This document shows positions 18,201 to 25,504 of a DNA stretch of 64,000 nucleotides, one piece after another. Position numbers and translations under genes: made by a program. Source of the DNA: Leptothermofonsia sichuanensis E412 (GTDB lineage: Bacteria > Cyanobacteriota > Cyanobacteriia > Leptolyngbyales > Leptolyngbyaceae); contig NZ_CP072600.1 of NCBI RefSeq assembly GCF_019891175.1, positions 4,712,001 through 4,776,000 of the forward strand. The letters run 5' to 3'. The notes beneath the pieces were generated by a model. The model saw only the letters and a list, made by a program, of their open reading frames with translations. It was not told the origin of the DNA and did no database searches. Position 1 is the stretch's first letter; the number at the start of each line of letters is the position of its first letter.

Positions 18201-18865
18201 CCTGTGACTGTAACGGATTGTCCTGCCAGAGTCAGGGTTTGCCCGGCACCCACTGCCAGATGTCCCGCACTGAAAATATCTCCCTGGTAATTCGTGCCAT
18301 ACTGCAACCCAGGACGCAGACTCACCGTGAGCGGAGGGGGGGCTTCCGGGTTAGTGGCGCTGAAGGAAAGCCCGTTGCCAAAGTCCAGGCGATCGGCGGT
18401 ACTGGCAACAAAGGAACCAGCCACATCCAGGCGGGCGTTCGGTCCAAATAAAATACCTCTGGGGTTAAGCAAAAACAGGTTGGCAGTGCCATCCACGCCC
18501 AGGGTTCCTAAAATGCTGGATGGGTTTCGCCCAGTCACCCGACTCAGAATGCTTTCTACCCCTGCTGGGCTGGCAAAGTAAACCCGCTGTCCATTACCGA
18601 CATTGAAATCTGAAAAGCTTTGAAACAGATTGGTTCCTCGCCTCGCCCCGCCTTCAATCAAAACTCCGGGCAGCCCGCGAACAGTATGGCTGGGGGTTAC
18701 TATCGACTGTTCAACCCCTAATGTATTATCAGGCACAATCTGGGCAAAGGTGCGATCGCCCCCCCTCACCACGCTCTCAATCAGTAACGGCGCAGTTGCA
18801 GCAGTTACACTCAGCCAAAACACCCGCTCTATCCAGCGGTGGGTCGCCTTCCAGCTTTGAGCCAT
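15299..18865 (-). CDS. Filamentous haemagglutinin-type exoprotein (TpsA)
   Basis: 1188 aa. A signal peptide with a likely cut after FAQ (about residue 42) is followed by the TPS secretion domain (about 45-290), which has the landmarks RGLPGVLIEGGARRGTNLFQS, FASPAGVESILSRVTG and NPRGILFGPNA with a GSFVAST segment. The rest is a long array of right-handed beta-helix repeats rich in G, N, S and D (N-A-G-x-V-x-V, S-L-S-N-x-S). The C-terminus has two cysteines (ending GACNTR) and the VVTGRGGLP segment often seen in cyanobacterial members. It is a predicted large surface or secreted fibre exported by the TpsB at 13439-15229. It is the first gene of the operon; the divergent fraC starts 322 bp away. 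Confidence 0.9.
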   Translation of the reverse strand: MAQSWKATHRWIERVFWLSVTAATAPLLIESVVRGGDRTFAQIVPDNTLGVEQSIVTPSHTVRGLPGVLIEGGARRGTNLFQSFSDFNVGNGQRVYFASPAGVESILSRVTGRNPSSILGTLGVDGTANLFLLNPRGILFGPNARLDVAGSFVASTADRLDFGNGLSFSATNPEAPPPLTVSLRPGLQYGTNYQGDIFSAGHLAVGAGQTLTLAGQSVTVTGSLSTPGGTVQVLGDRIALSDHARINVSGSNGGNVFIGGSFQGNGPLPNAQQTTIGPNVLIQADGIGTGLEASSLQHGGNVIVWADGITRFDGTITARGGTSGDGGFVEVSGKENLIFNGWVDASAPNGRPGTLLLDPTNIEIVASGGDPGSLDDLLAIPGSNDPKGIGTSVTRINADLINQSPNPVALQASNNITFNASITITTPGFDFTATAGNSIFVNSNLSTNGGTVSLEAQNGEIVVRNAAIDTCPSDACGNSAFITLQAKTGVTVLDSALLSRSTSSVLFNDNQVRAILVVANEGSVLLDRAWISTSNVGGGNAGLIVVTARDDVEIRNSISPARLDPPGIFSRGNLGGVIIGGTSLLPSLPTPKTIRILNSRINVDNLDRNLGGSGQIDAGLVSLWAMDSITLSNGTRISSSTFRQGDAGGVLIKTNNGSVSLDGSIVFSNVEPDGNGKGGNVLVDTGSLSLTNRAELQTLIRGPEAGASGGVGDAGIVFIQATDFVSLSGGSRIFSTIEEGGTNNRFNQVAGGVFNSLLGNTNQPITGSIFIDTGSLSVSGNSALTASTLGEGNAGAVVVLAREKVSLSDRGVILSGVGERANGLGGGILIGTRNLDIDGDSGLTAQTLGNGDAGLILVAADEKISVKNNSAILSTVAERLDEDSGGIFLKSRSLQVRNNSAISVDNRGTGEAGNISISARGIWLDNRGFVLAESDSGLGGNVFLNTLALILGRNSSISTTAGIQGLGGDGGNIAIGRGNQFFTTVVRRDNSVVSVPVFDDSTLLIAGKTARDNNILAQAFSGVGGNIRINAFRLQDIGERPDLLTRNDIDTQSFLGVSGTVVVNALNIFPSFRVDPLPERYEAPRVSEGCDPRIRQETSQFVVTGRGGLPADPTEVLSPDTIATSGDQSPTMVAPTGTVSTKSPFINPARGWVRDANGNVRLVAHTPDPTDLPIPSFLWSIPGACNTR

Positions 18866-19187
18866 TTTCGGTTTCTCATTGGTTTGTGTTGCAGGGCGGG
18901 GCCAGCCATCCTGTTACACAGCAGGACTATACAGGGGAAACAGGGAGGTCAACGCCCCATAGCCTGCAAAACACTGCTCGCGAGAAATTGCGTGCGGGAA
19001 ACTACGGGACACTAGGGATCCTGGCTACCAGGTTACGCAGGGCGTTTTTAATCCCAAATATAATTCTTGACAGACCATTAGATGCATATCATTTCTTCAG
19101 AAAGTAGTCAATCACCCAACCCAGCGATTTTATTGTTTCAATCCAGCACGTCGGGATGCGTAGAATAAGAGTACTATTCACACCCCA
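18866..19187. promoter_or_regulatory. Divergent promoter region, tpsA / fraC
   Basis: 322 bp between the starts of tpsA (minus) and fraC (plus) with no gene. It must carry both promoters. A possible -10 box for fraC is TAGAAT (19161-19166), but no strong -35 box was found, so positions are tentative. Confidence 0.35.
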
Positions 19188-19778
19188 GTGTTAAACCCCA
19201 GATCTGCCCCCGGAAGCATGTTGTTTAATCTGTTGCCCCTCAGAGCGATCGCCTTTCAGTTCATGTTTTTGCTGATGGCGATCGCCATTGAAGGGTACGT
19301 CTTATATCGCTTGCTTGAGATCAAGCATAAAGACAGTATGCAGTATTCTGCCACGGTCAATCTGCTGTCTACATTTGTGGGGTGGCTGGTCTTTTTCGCC
19401 GCTCAACCGTTCATTCCTGCGAATTTAAAGCTACAAGTTATCAGCTATATCTTCTTTGAACGATTTCACACTAACTTCTGGCAGGCAGGCATTGCTCCCT
19501 ATCTGGTTCTGGCAGCACTGGCTATCTTTATAGGAACATTTCTGATCGAGTTAAAGGGTTTAGAACTTCTAGAATTTGCGCTGGGTAAAAGTAAGGAGAA
19601 ACCTAAAGTGGAAGTTGAAACGGTGATTAGATTTCGTGGCAGGAAGAACCGGGTAATCGGGATCAAATCTAATGATAAAACCTATGCTCTTCTGGTTGCT
19701 AATGCCGCCAGTTTTAGTGGTATTTTATTCATTTTATTTATTCGGTACTTCACTCAAAATCAGTTTTCGTTTTTATAG
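19188..19778 (+). CDS. fraC: Filament integrity / septal junction protein FraC
   Basis: 196 aa from GTG 19188, or 186 from ATG 19218, which gives the more family-like start MLFNLLPLRAIAFQ. It has three to four hydrophobic segments (about 20-40, 58-78, 100-120, 170-190) with a polar loop between the last two (KGLELLEFALGKSKEK). In Nostoc/Anabaena, FraC is a plasma-membrane protein at the cell septa needed with FraD for filament integrity and cell-cell transfer, encoded in fraC-fraD-fraE. Here it is followed after 42 bp by a FraD homologue and, beyond an inserted toxin-antitoxin pair, by a FraE homologue. The call rests on size, membrane pattern and this gene order. Confidence 0.8.
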   Translation: MLNPRSAPGSMLFNLLPLRAIAFQFMFLLMAIAIEGYVLYRLLEIKHKDSMQYSATVNLLSTFVGWLVFFAAQPFIPANLKLQVISYIFFERFHTNFWQAGIAPYLVLAALAIFIGTFLIELKGLELLEFALGKSKEKPKVEVETVIRFRGRKNRVIGIKSNDKTYALLVANAASFSGILFILFIRYFTQNQFSFL

Positions 19779-19820
19779 ATTTTATTCTATTAAGTTTTAT
19801 TCTATAAATTCATTCCCAAA

Positions 19821-21107
19821 ATGGGTAGCGTCATCAATCCATTCCTCCTTTCCCAGATCATTCCCGGATTAACCCTTTCTCCAGTAATCCTCTGGATTCT
19901 GGCGCTGATACCGTTTGGGCTGCTGCTGGCACTGGCAATTACTTCAATCTTTGCGTTTGATATTGCCAAAAGCATCGTTGCTTCCATTCAAAATACCTTT
20001 CAACAAATTGTGAATATCCTGACCCCCCCTAAAGATAAGTGGGATTCGTGGCAGGTATTAATCTGGATCAGCGCTTTTTCCTGGGTGTTTTCAATGCTGC
20101 CCCGCAATGAAATTATCCACAGTTTCATTGCAACTGTAGGCTGGTTATTCCTGATTCCAGGTGTTCATTGGTTCATGCATGAAGAGAAGTTAAAGGCGGC
20201 TCCCGATGTCGAGATTAATGTTAAGAAAGGGTTGACGGTTAATAACTTTTACTTTGCTCCCTGGATCACCGGAGCGCTGGTCTGTATTTTCTTATTTGGG
20301 AGTTTAATTCAGAGTCCCATTTCGGTTGCGCTGGTGTTCTGGCCCCCCATTTCAGCCATCATTGCTTCTCTCCCCAAATTCATCAAACTGGGACCTGAAT
20401 ATGCCCTGCCTGAAAAGCCAGAAGATCGCCAGCAAATTATTTTGTTAATGCTGAGTAATTTGCTCCTCAGTTGTTGGATTGGGCTTTACTTTCTGACGCA
20501 AGACTGGCTGGAACAATATCCCAGTATTTTATCCAGCGACCTCAGCAGAAGCGCATTTGTCCTGGATCTCAGCCCCAGAGATAAGCCTGCTCCACGGGGG
20601 AGCATTCTTCTGGAGCGGGCGGGTGAAACGGTTGAGGGTCAACTGGCAGAGCGTTCCTGGTCACAGGTAGAGCGCTGGTTATTGGAACTTAATGAACGAA
20701 AGGGGGAATTCCAGGAGGAGGTGTTCAGTCAAATGACTGACCTGGAAGAAAATGAATTGTGGCAGTTAGAACTCCGCCCGGTACCTGGTATGGAGTATGC
20801 CCTGCAACTGTTTGCCGTCTGGATAGGACCAACAACAGATGGGATGGGATATTACCTGACCAAAACCTGTCTGATCAATCGGAAGCCGGGTACACGGGTA
20901 CCACCCGGCGAAAGTGCAACTCCCCCGGCTGTCACAGGGCTGGCACAGGTTGCCTGTGGCGGAGTCAGGGGGCCATTTCCTGGTAAGCCGGACTATGCCC
21001 GCATACAAATATTCCCCGATGCCCTGCCCCTCCCGGAAGTTACTCCCGAAGCTGTATCGGGTATGGAAGACAGGTCGAATCACGAAACCCATCCAACCCG
21101 CCAGTAA
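19821..21107 (+). CDS. fraD: Septal junction protein FraD
   Basis: 428 aa. About five membrane segments in residues 15-235 (ILWILALIPFGLLLALA; VLIWISAFSWVFSML; FIATVGWLFLIPGVHW; PWITGALVCIFLFG; LLLSCWIGLYFL) are followed by a soluble C-terminal part with a charged helix (SWSQVERWLLELNERKGEF). This is the topology of FraD, whose C-terminal part is periplasmic and is part of the septal-junction complex. The C-terminus is longer than the roughly 340 residues known for Anabaena FraD, with a Gly/Pro-rich tail (VPPGESATPP, GKPDYARIQIFPDALPLPE). It is the second gene of the fra cluster, 42 bp after fraC; no fraE follows directly. Confidence 0.8.
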   Translation: MGSVINPFLLSQIIPGLTLSPVILWILALIPFGLLLALAITSIFAFDIAKSIVASIQNTFQQIVNILTPPKDKWDSWQVLIWISAFSWVFSMLPRNEIIHSFIATVGWLFLIPGVHWFMHEEKLKAAPDVEINVKKGLTVNNFYFAPWITGALVCIFLFGSLIQSPISVALVFWPPISAIIASLPKFIKLGPEYALPEKPEDRQQIILLMLSNLLLSCWIGLYFLTQDWLEQYPSILSSDLSRSAFVLDLSPRDKPAPRGSILLERAGETVEGQLAERSWSQVERWLLELNERKGEFQEEVFSQMTDLEENELWQLELRPVPGMEYALQLFAVWIGPTTDGMGYYLTKTCLINRKPGTRVPPGESATPPAVTGLAQVACGGVRGPFPGKPDYARIQIFPDALPLPEVTPEAVSGMEDRSNHETHPTRQ

Positions 21108-21249
21108 GAATCAGGGGTTGGGCTGAGAGGTTGCCACCATTCAATGCCAGACAAAGAAAGGTTGCGAATAATGATGATACTGGTAAAATTCAGCAATTTT
21201 AGCCTCAGAAATTTGGACGGGTAGAGTGGGTCGCATGGTCTGTTTACTA

Positions 21250-21600
21250 TTATTTTTCGTCTGCTTCGTCTTCCAACATGTTCATGATGACGGTTTTGAG
21301 TAATGGCAGCGAGCCTTGTATTGTTGCCCAGACAACTGCCGTGTCAACCTGCCAATATTCATGCACCAAAATATCTTTCATGCCAGCGACAGATTTCCAG
21401 GGAATCTCTGGATAGTTTTGGCGCCTAGCAATGGGTATTTTCTTGACGGCTTCTCCAATAATTTCGAGTAATTTAACAACAGCCAGACTTTTTTCTCGAT
21501 TTGCTTGAAATAATTGAAAATCGATACCTGCTGTAAAAGACTCAATTTCAGCAATTGCGTCCAGAATATCTTGGAGAACCTCAGAATAATTGCGCCCCAT
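21250..21600 (-). CDS. hepT: HepT-like HEPN-domain toxin (DUF86), with Lys at the catalytic Arg
   Basis: 116 aa, all-helical. HEPN ribonucleases of the MntA/HepT system use an R-x4-6-H motif plus H-x-Y. Here the matching segment is GMKDILVHEYW: His80 and Tyr82 (the tyrosine that the antitoxin AMPylates in known systems) are present, but the Arg position is Lys75 (codon AAA on the coding strand). The start codon overlaps the stop of the upstream mntA by one base (TAATG type), so the two are co-translated. The pair is antisense to and lies between fraD and fraE. Family call is strong; whether it is still an active RNase is uncertain because of the Lys. Confidence 0.88.
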   Translation of the reverse strand: MGRNYSEVLQDILDAIAEIESFTAGIDFQLFQANREKSLAVVKLLEIIGEAVKKIPIARRQNYPEIPWKSVAGMKDILVHEYWQVDTAVVWATIQGSLPLLKTVIMNMLEDEADEK

Positions 21601-21893
21601 TACAGATAAATCACCTCAGATAAAATCTGATCGCGCAAACGAGGCTTCAGTCCATTGATCGTCACAAGATCGACGTTGAGCGCAACGAGCTGACTCAAAT
21701 AATCTTTTAGCTCTACTAATTTCCATAGAGTGGGAGGTTGCACATAATCTACCAAAATATCTAAATCGCTGGTTTCAGTTTGTTGCCCTCTGGCATAGGA
21801 ACCAAAAATGCCTAACCTGGCAATTTGATAGGTTTCCAGCAGCCAGGGCTTTTGTTGAGCTAGTAGCTGAAGAATTTCCTCTTTTGTTTTCAT
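21600..21893 (-). CDS. mntA: MntA-like minimal nucleotidyltransferase (antitoxin)
   Basis: 97 aa. The nucleotidyltransferase motif G-S-x10-D-x-D is complete: Gly31-Ser32 (FGSYARGQQTE), then Asp43 and Asp45 (SDLDILVDY). The size and C-terminal KDYLSQLVALNVDLVT strand fit the MNT (NTP_transf_2) family, which neutralises HEPN toxins by adding AMP to the H-x-Y tyrosine. It is the first gene of the two-gene minus-strand module. Its own promoter must lie in 21894-22141, a region that also holds a family B repeat and the upstream region of fraE on the other strand. Confidence 0.9.
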   Translation of the reverse strand: MKTKEEILQLLAQQKPWLLETYQIARLGIFGSYARGQQTETSDLDILVDYVQPPTLWKLVELKDYLSQLVALNVDLVTINGLKPRLRDQILSEVIYL

Positions 21894-21939
21894 AGGACTG
21901 TTTGAGGTTGACTGGGTTCATGCTCATCACTCGGAGACG

Positions 21940-22020
21940 AAGATTTTATCACCTGAGATTTCACCACAAAGGCACGAAGAACACAAAGCAAGCCTCTGTG
22001 CCCTTTGTGGCTTTATGGTA
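21940..22020. repeat. Family B (ACAGAG) repeat, diverged copy
   Basis: AGATTTTATCACCTGAGATT and then TCACCACAAAGGCACGAAG with a complementary block CCTCTGTGCCCTTTGTGG. It lies between mntA and fraE. Confidence 0.65.
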
Positions 22021-22141
22021 GAACTCTCTAACCTTTAATTCATACCCAGAATGAGCAATACTCCCAAAAACTGGAGACTATTTTAGAACCAGGGGAGTCC
22101 CAGGGAAGGGGAGGGTAGCCTATGATGAATCTGGCGATTTT

Positions 22142-22927
22142 GTGAATGAAGCAATGAATCTGGGTAGAACGCTGGTGATTACGACTAATGTATTCCGTGA
22201 GGCCATTCGCGATCGCGTCCTCTATCTGGTTGGTCTGTTTGCCATTTTCCTGGGTGCCTGCGTTCGTCTGTTACCAGAGGTGGCGGCTGCCACCCAGAAT
22301 AAAATCATTCTGGATGTGGGGCTGGCGGCAATGAGCCTGTTGGGGCTGGTAATTGCGGTGTTTGTTGGCACAGGGCTGGTCAACAAAGAAATTGAAAAAC
22401 GTACAGTACTGGTGCTGATTGCCAAACCGATCAGTCGCACCGAGTTTATTGTGGGGAAGCACCTGGGACTGTCGGCGGTGCTGGCGGTCTTAGTGGCGGC
22501 GATGACAGCCATTTACTTTGGGATTTTGTCCCTCAGCCGGGTGCCTTATCCGGCAGGCAGCATTCTGGTGTCCTCGCTGTATCTGTTCCTTCAGCTTTCC
22601 CTGATCACGGCTGTGGCGATCGCCTTTGGGGTTTTTACCAGTTCACTCCTGGCAACCCTGTTGACCTTTGCGGTTTACCTGATGGGCAACTTTACCCGTG
22701 ATCTGGTCACCCTGGGGACTCTCAGCAAAAATCCAGCCATTGAAAACCTGACCAGAAGCCTTTACCTGGTGTTACCCGATTTAGCGAGGCTTGACCTCAA
22801 AAATCAGGCCGTTTACGGGGACATTCCTGGAATTGATATACTGCTGGCAAATGCGGGCTACGGTTTACTCTACATTGTGCTGCTGCTGGCGATCGCAATC
22901 CTGATCTTCTCCTTACGGGAATTTTAG
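22142..22927 (+). CDS. fraE: ABC-2 type permease, FraE homologue
   Basis: 261 aa from GTG 22142 (ATG 22154, beginning MNLGRTLVITTNVFREAIRDRVLY, is equally likely). Six membrane segments are separated by short loops, with a conserved cytoplasmic loop NKEIEKRTVLVLIAKPISRTEFIVGK typical of ABC-2 permeases. In Nostoc, fraE lies directly after fraD and encodes such a permease needed for filament integrity and heterocyst function. Here it is in the same orientation as fraC-fraD but about 1.03 kb downstream, because the antisense mntA-hepT pair separates them, so it probably needs its own promoter. No ATPase partner is nearby. Confidence 0.8.
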   Translation: MNEAMNLGRTLVITTNVFREAIRDRVLYLVGLFAIFLGACVRLLPEVAAATQNKIILDVGLAAMSLLGLVIAVFVGTGLVNKEIEKRTVLVLIAKPISRTEFIVGKHLGLSAVLAVLVAAMTAIYFGILSLSRVPYPAGSILVSSLYLFLQLSLITAVAIAFGVFTSSLLATLLTFAVYLMGNFTRDLVTLGTLSKNPAIENLTRSLYLVLPDLARLDLKNQAVYGDIPGIDILLANAGYGLLYIVLLLAIAILIFSLREF

Positions 22928-22953
22928 GGTTAGTCAGGATTAGGGTTAGTCAG

Positions 22954-23045
22954 GAATTGAGGATTTTATAAGCTGAAATTTCACCACAGAGACACAGAGA
23001 GCACAGAGAAATGGTTTTCTGTTCTCTGTGCCTCTGTGATAGAAC
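22954..23045. repeat. Family B (ACAGAG) repeat, full copy
   Basis: TTTCACCACAGAGACACAGAG and a complementary CTCTGTGCCTCTGTGAT flank a short loop; GATTTTATAAGCTGAAA precedes it. Transcribed, it would fold into a long hairpin, 27 bp after fraE. Confidence 0.75.
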
Positions 23046-23149
23046 GCTAAGTTTTTTGGTTTATTGACCAAATTTCTTAGTGCACCTGGTGCCTTTGTAG
23101 TTCAAACCAAAACTGGTGGGGTATTTTCAATAACCTGCCCCTGCTATCC

Positions 23150-24055
23150 CTAAACGACTGGCAGAATCATGCCCTCTCTTGCCAGCACACTGTTGGGAAA
23201 TGCAGCCTGCACCTGAGCTTCTACCTCATCCAGAAAGTCGTCTGTGTGATTGGGGTCGTGATGGAAAATGACCGCCCGTTTGACTCGTGCTGCCTTCGCG
23301 ATCTTGATCGCTTCCTGCCAGGTGGAGTGGCCCCAACCGACTTTCGGGGATTTAGGATCGTAATATTCTTCGTCGGTGTAGCAGGCGTCATAGATCAGAA
23401 TATTGGCATCGCGGGCAAGGTAAAGCAAATTGTCATCCATGCGATCGGGGAAATGCTCCGTATCCGTTGCATAAACAGCCGTCCGTCCCTGCCAGGTGAC
23501 CCGATAACCCATCGCCGTGTTTGGATGGTTGAGCGGTCCAGTTTCAATTGTGATATCGTCAATTTGCATCACATCACCGGGGAACAAATCATAAAATTTG
23601 AGGTCAGATTGCATGACCTGCATGGGTACCGGAAAGTTAGGATGCAACATCTGGTCATGCAGGCGCTGCTTCATCGTGGCACCATTGGGTGCGATCGCTC
23701 CGTAAATATGGAAGCAGTTACCCTTGATGAAGGCTGGTTTGAAAAAGGGAAAGCCCTGAATATGATCCCAGTGGGAGTGTGTGAAGAATAGATAGGCTTC
23801 GACGGGCATCTGCTTAATTAGATGCTCTCCCAAAACTCGCAGACCTGTGCCCCCATCAAAAATCAACCGTTTCCCTCCTACTCGCATCTCAACGCAGGAA
23901 GTATTTCCCCCATAACGTACAGTCTCGCTGCTGGGAGCAGGAATGCTACCACGGACGCCCCAAAATTGCACTACAAAGTCTGGATGGTGGCTCATATCTT
24001 CCATGTCTCCAGGTTTAGTCTGGGTGGGCTGTGCCGGTGAGTCAAGGTTTGCCAT
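23150..24055 (-). CDS. MBL-fold metallo-hydrolase
   Basis: 301 aa. A beta-lactamase fold hydrolase with the metal site HSHWDH ([15 protein letters not shown]), a further His in GPLNHPN, an Asp in YATDTEHF and a His near the C-terminus (VIFHHDPNH). The opening [13 protein letters not shown] and the RYGGNTSC segment place it with the RNase Z/cAMP-phosphodiesterase-like group that is common in cyanobacteria and proteobacteria; the true substrate cannot be read from sequence. The first about 25 residues are a polar tail without signal peptide, so it is cytosolic. Its start overlaps the 3' end of panD by 14 bp, so the two are probably co-transcribed. Confidence 0.88.
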   Translation of the reverse strand: MANLDSPAQPTQTKPGDMEDMSHHPDFVVQFWGVRGSIPAPSSETVRYGGNTSCVEMRVGGKRLIFDGGTGLRVLGEHLIKQMPVEAYLFFTHSHWDHIQGFPFFKPAFIKGNCFHIYGAIAPNGATMKQRLHDQMLHPNFPVPMQVMQSDLKFYDLFPGDVMQIDDITIETGPLNHPNTAMGYRVTWQGRTAVYATDTEHFPDRMDDNLLYLARDANILIYDACYTDEEYYDPKSPKVGWGHSTWQEAIKIAKAARVKRAVIFHHDPNHTDDFLDEVEAQVQAAFPNSVLAREGMILPVV

Positions 24056-24449
24056 TGTTGGTCAGGTGCTTTTCGTGTAACAGGTCGTTGTATTGTCGAA
24101 CTTCGATCAAACAGTTATGACTGTCTACCAGGACGACTTTGGGAGAATGGGTTTTCAGTTCTTCAGAAGAAAGCTGGGCATAGGTCATAATAATGACGCG
24201 GTCGCCCGGCATTCCCAGACGAGCAGCGGCTCCGTTCAATTCAACGGCCCCTGACCTGGCGGGGGCCGCGATCGCATAGGTGATGAGACGTTCACCATTA
24301 GCGACGTTTACGACTTGAACTTGTTCATAGGGAAGGATTCCCGCCGCATTCAATATTGTCTCGTCAACACTTATGCTACCCACATAGTTCAAGTTGGCAG
24401 CAGTTAACGTGCAATTATGTATCTTTGACAGCAAGAAAGTTCGTTGCAT
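24042..24449 (-). CDS. panD: Aspartate 1-decarboxylase
   Basis: 135 aa from ATG 24449 ([16 protein letters not shown]). It makes beta-alanine for pantothenate and coenzyme A. The self-cleavage site Gly24-Ser25 is present ([10 protein letters not shown]), giving the pyruvoyl group, as are the catalytic Tyr58 region (ERLITYAI), Asn72-type segment ([19 protein letters not shown]) and the C-terminal strand. The ORF is open 11 codons further upstream (24482) but that part is not family-like. It overlaps the MBL hydrolase gene downstream by 14 bp. It has a normal length. Confidence 0.95.
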   Translation of the reverse strand: MQRTFLLSKIHNCTLTAANLNYVGSISVDETILNAAGILPYEQVQVVNVANGERLITYAIAAPARSGAVELNGAAARLGMPGDRVIIMTYAQLSSEELKTHSPKVVLVDSHNCLIEVRQYNDLLHEKHLTNNGKP

Positions 24450-24647
24450 GGCAGGAAAAAGTGTCGATCGAGAGAGATGCACCAGCCTATTTCTTATATT
24501 CGCCCAATCGTGGGTTGACGTGACTTGTTATTTTGTGTATACCAGGCTTTGTTGCACCAGTCAGGAAAAGTGATGAATTGATGACGGCAGAGAGCCGCCC
24601 TTTTATACCAATTTATCGACTGGAAGCCGGAAGTGAAAACAATTAGC

Positions 24648-24697
24648 CCGTAGCCATCAGGTCAGTGGCGAAAGCGCAACAGACAACTGAGCTACGG
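24648..24697. other. Structured intergenic segment between panD and ppa
   Basis: CCGTAGC (24648-24654) and GCTACGG (24691-24697) are complementary, with an inner pair TCAGT/ACTGA just inside. It would fold as an RNA hairpin of about 50 nt and lies downstream of ppa on the minus strand. It could be a terminator, an RNA element or a repeat; nothing decides between these. Confidence 0.3.
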
Positions 24698-24736
24698 ACC
24701 GAGACAGAAAAGATGAGCCGTTAGAGCGGGGTTTAG

Positions 24737-25249
24737 TTACTTACTGCCGGCTTTGACACACTTCTCTACCAGGGGCATAACCTGGTCTACATCTTTCCAA
24801 CCCAAAATTTCGGTGACTTTTTTCTCCAGGTTTTTGTAGGATCTAAAGAATTCTGCAATCTCATCCAGGCGGTGGGGGGCAATGTCTTTAAGCGACTTCA
24901 CCTGGGCGTAACGGGGGTCTTTGTCGGGAACACAGAGGATTTTTTCGTCGCGATCGCCGCCATCAATCATTTCCAACATGCCAATCGGACGGGCAGGAAT
25001 CACACATCCTGGGAAAGTGGGTTGATCAATCAAGACCATCCCATCCAGGGGATCGCCATCATCCGCCAGGGTGTTGGGCACAAAGCCGTAGTCATAGGGA
25101 TATTGCACAGAGGAGTAAAGAACGCGATCGAGGGCAAAGGCGTTCAGATTCTTATCGAACTCATACTTATTTTTACTCCCGGCAGGAATCTCGATCAGGA
25201 CGTTTATCAAACCAGCTTTCGGTTGAGCAGGAATACGGGTTAAGTCCAC
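24737..25249 (-). CDS. ppa: Inorganic pyrophosphatase (family I)
   Basis: 170 aa from GTG 25249, chosen because a GGAGA ribosome site lies about 6 nt before it and the product then starts [21 protein letters not shown] as in cyanobacterial enzymes; the frame is open further upstream to 25318. It hydrolyses PPi to phosphate with Mg. Signature residues are present: [27 protein letters not shown], and D-G-D-P-L-D ([11 protein letters not shown]), followed by [18 protein letters not shown]. Cytosolic, soluble, normal length. Confidence 0.95.
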   Translation of the reverse strand: MDLTRIPAQPKAGLINVLIEIPAGSKNKYEFDKNLNAFALDRVLYSSVQYPYDYGFVPNTLADDGDPLDGMVLIDQPTFPGCVIPARPIGMLEMIDGGDRDEKILCVPDKDPRYAQVKSLKDIAPHRLDEIAEFFRSYKNLEKKVTEILGWKDVDQVMPLVEKCVKAGSK

Positions 25250-25450
25250 AACAGTTCTCCAAACTAGCGAGGTATTTAGGGGACAGGGGATAGGATCCGG
25301 GGGGACAGGCTCAAACATTTAGCCTGTAGCGGACCCTTTGAGAACGGCGAAGCTGCACATTCTTACATCCTTGCAATCACCGCTGCTCCCCGAATCATTT
25401 TACGGGAAGAGGGGGGGGAGGGAGATATGAATGTATCAGGGGCAGACTTA

Positions 25451-25481
25451 GACCTCGGAGGTTTTACAAACCTTTGAGGTC
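25451..25481 (-). terminator. Hairpin downstream of the IMPase gene
   Basis: GACCTCGGAGGTTT and AAACCTTTGAGGTC form a stem with one mismatch around a 3-nt loop, 24 bp past the stop of the minus-strand gene. The sequence is also a palindromic repeat type often met between cyanobacterial genes; no strong T-run follows. Confidence 0.45.
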
Positions 25482-25504
25482 CGGACTCAAAGGGACAGGG
25501 GGAA

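Noticed and set aside
15930-18290. Long plus-strand frames of 216 and 204 codons opposite tpsA
   Set aside because: They are the mirror of the repeat-coding tpsA frame (Pro/Arg/Ser-rich, no domain), so they are artefacts of high GC and repeat codon bias.
23246-23791. 181-codon plus-strand frame opposite the MBL hydrolase
   Set aside because: The minus-strand frame has the complete H-x-H-x-D-H metal site, so this one is a shadow.
24648-24697. tRNA or riboswitch in the panD-ppa gap
   Set aside because: The hairpin lacks a cloverleaf and the TTCGA loop, and no known riboswitch pattern fits; kept only as a structured segment.
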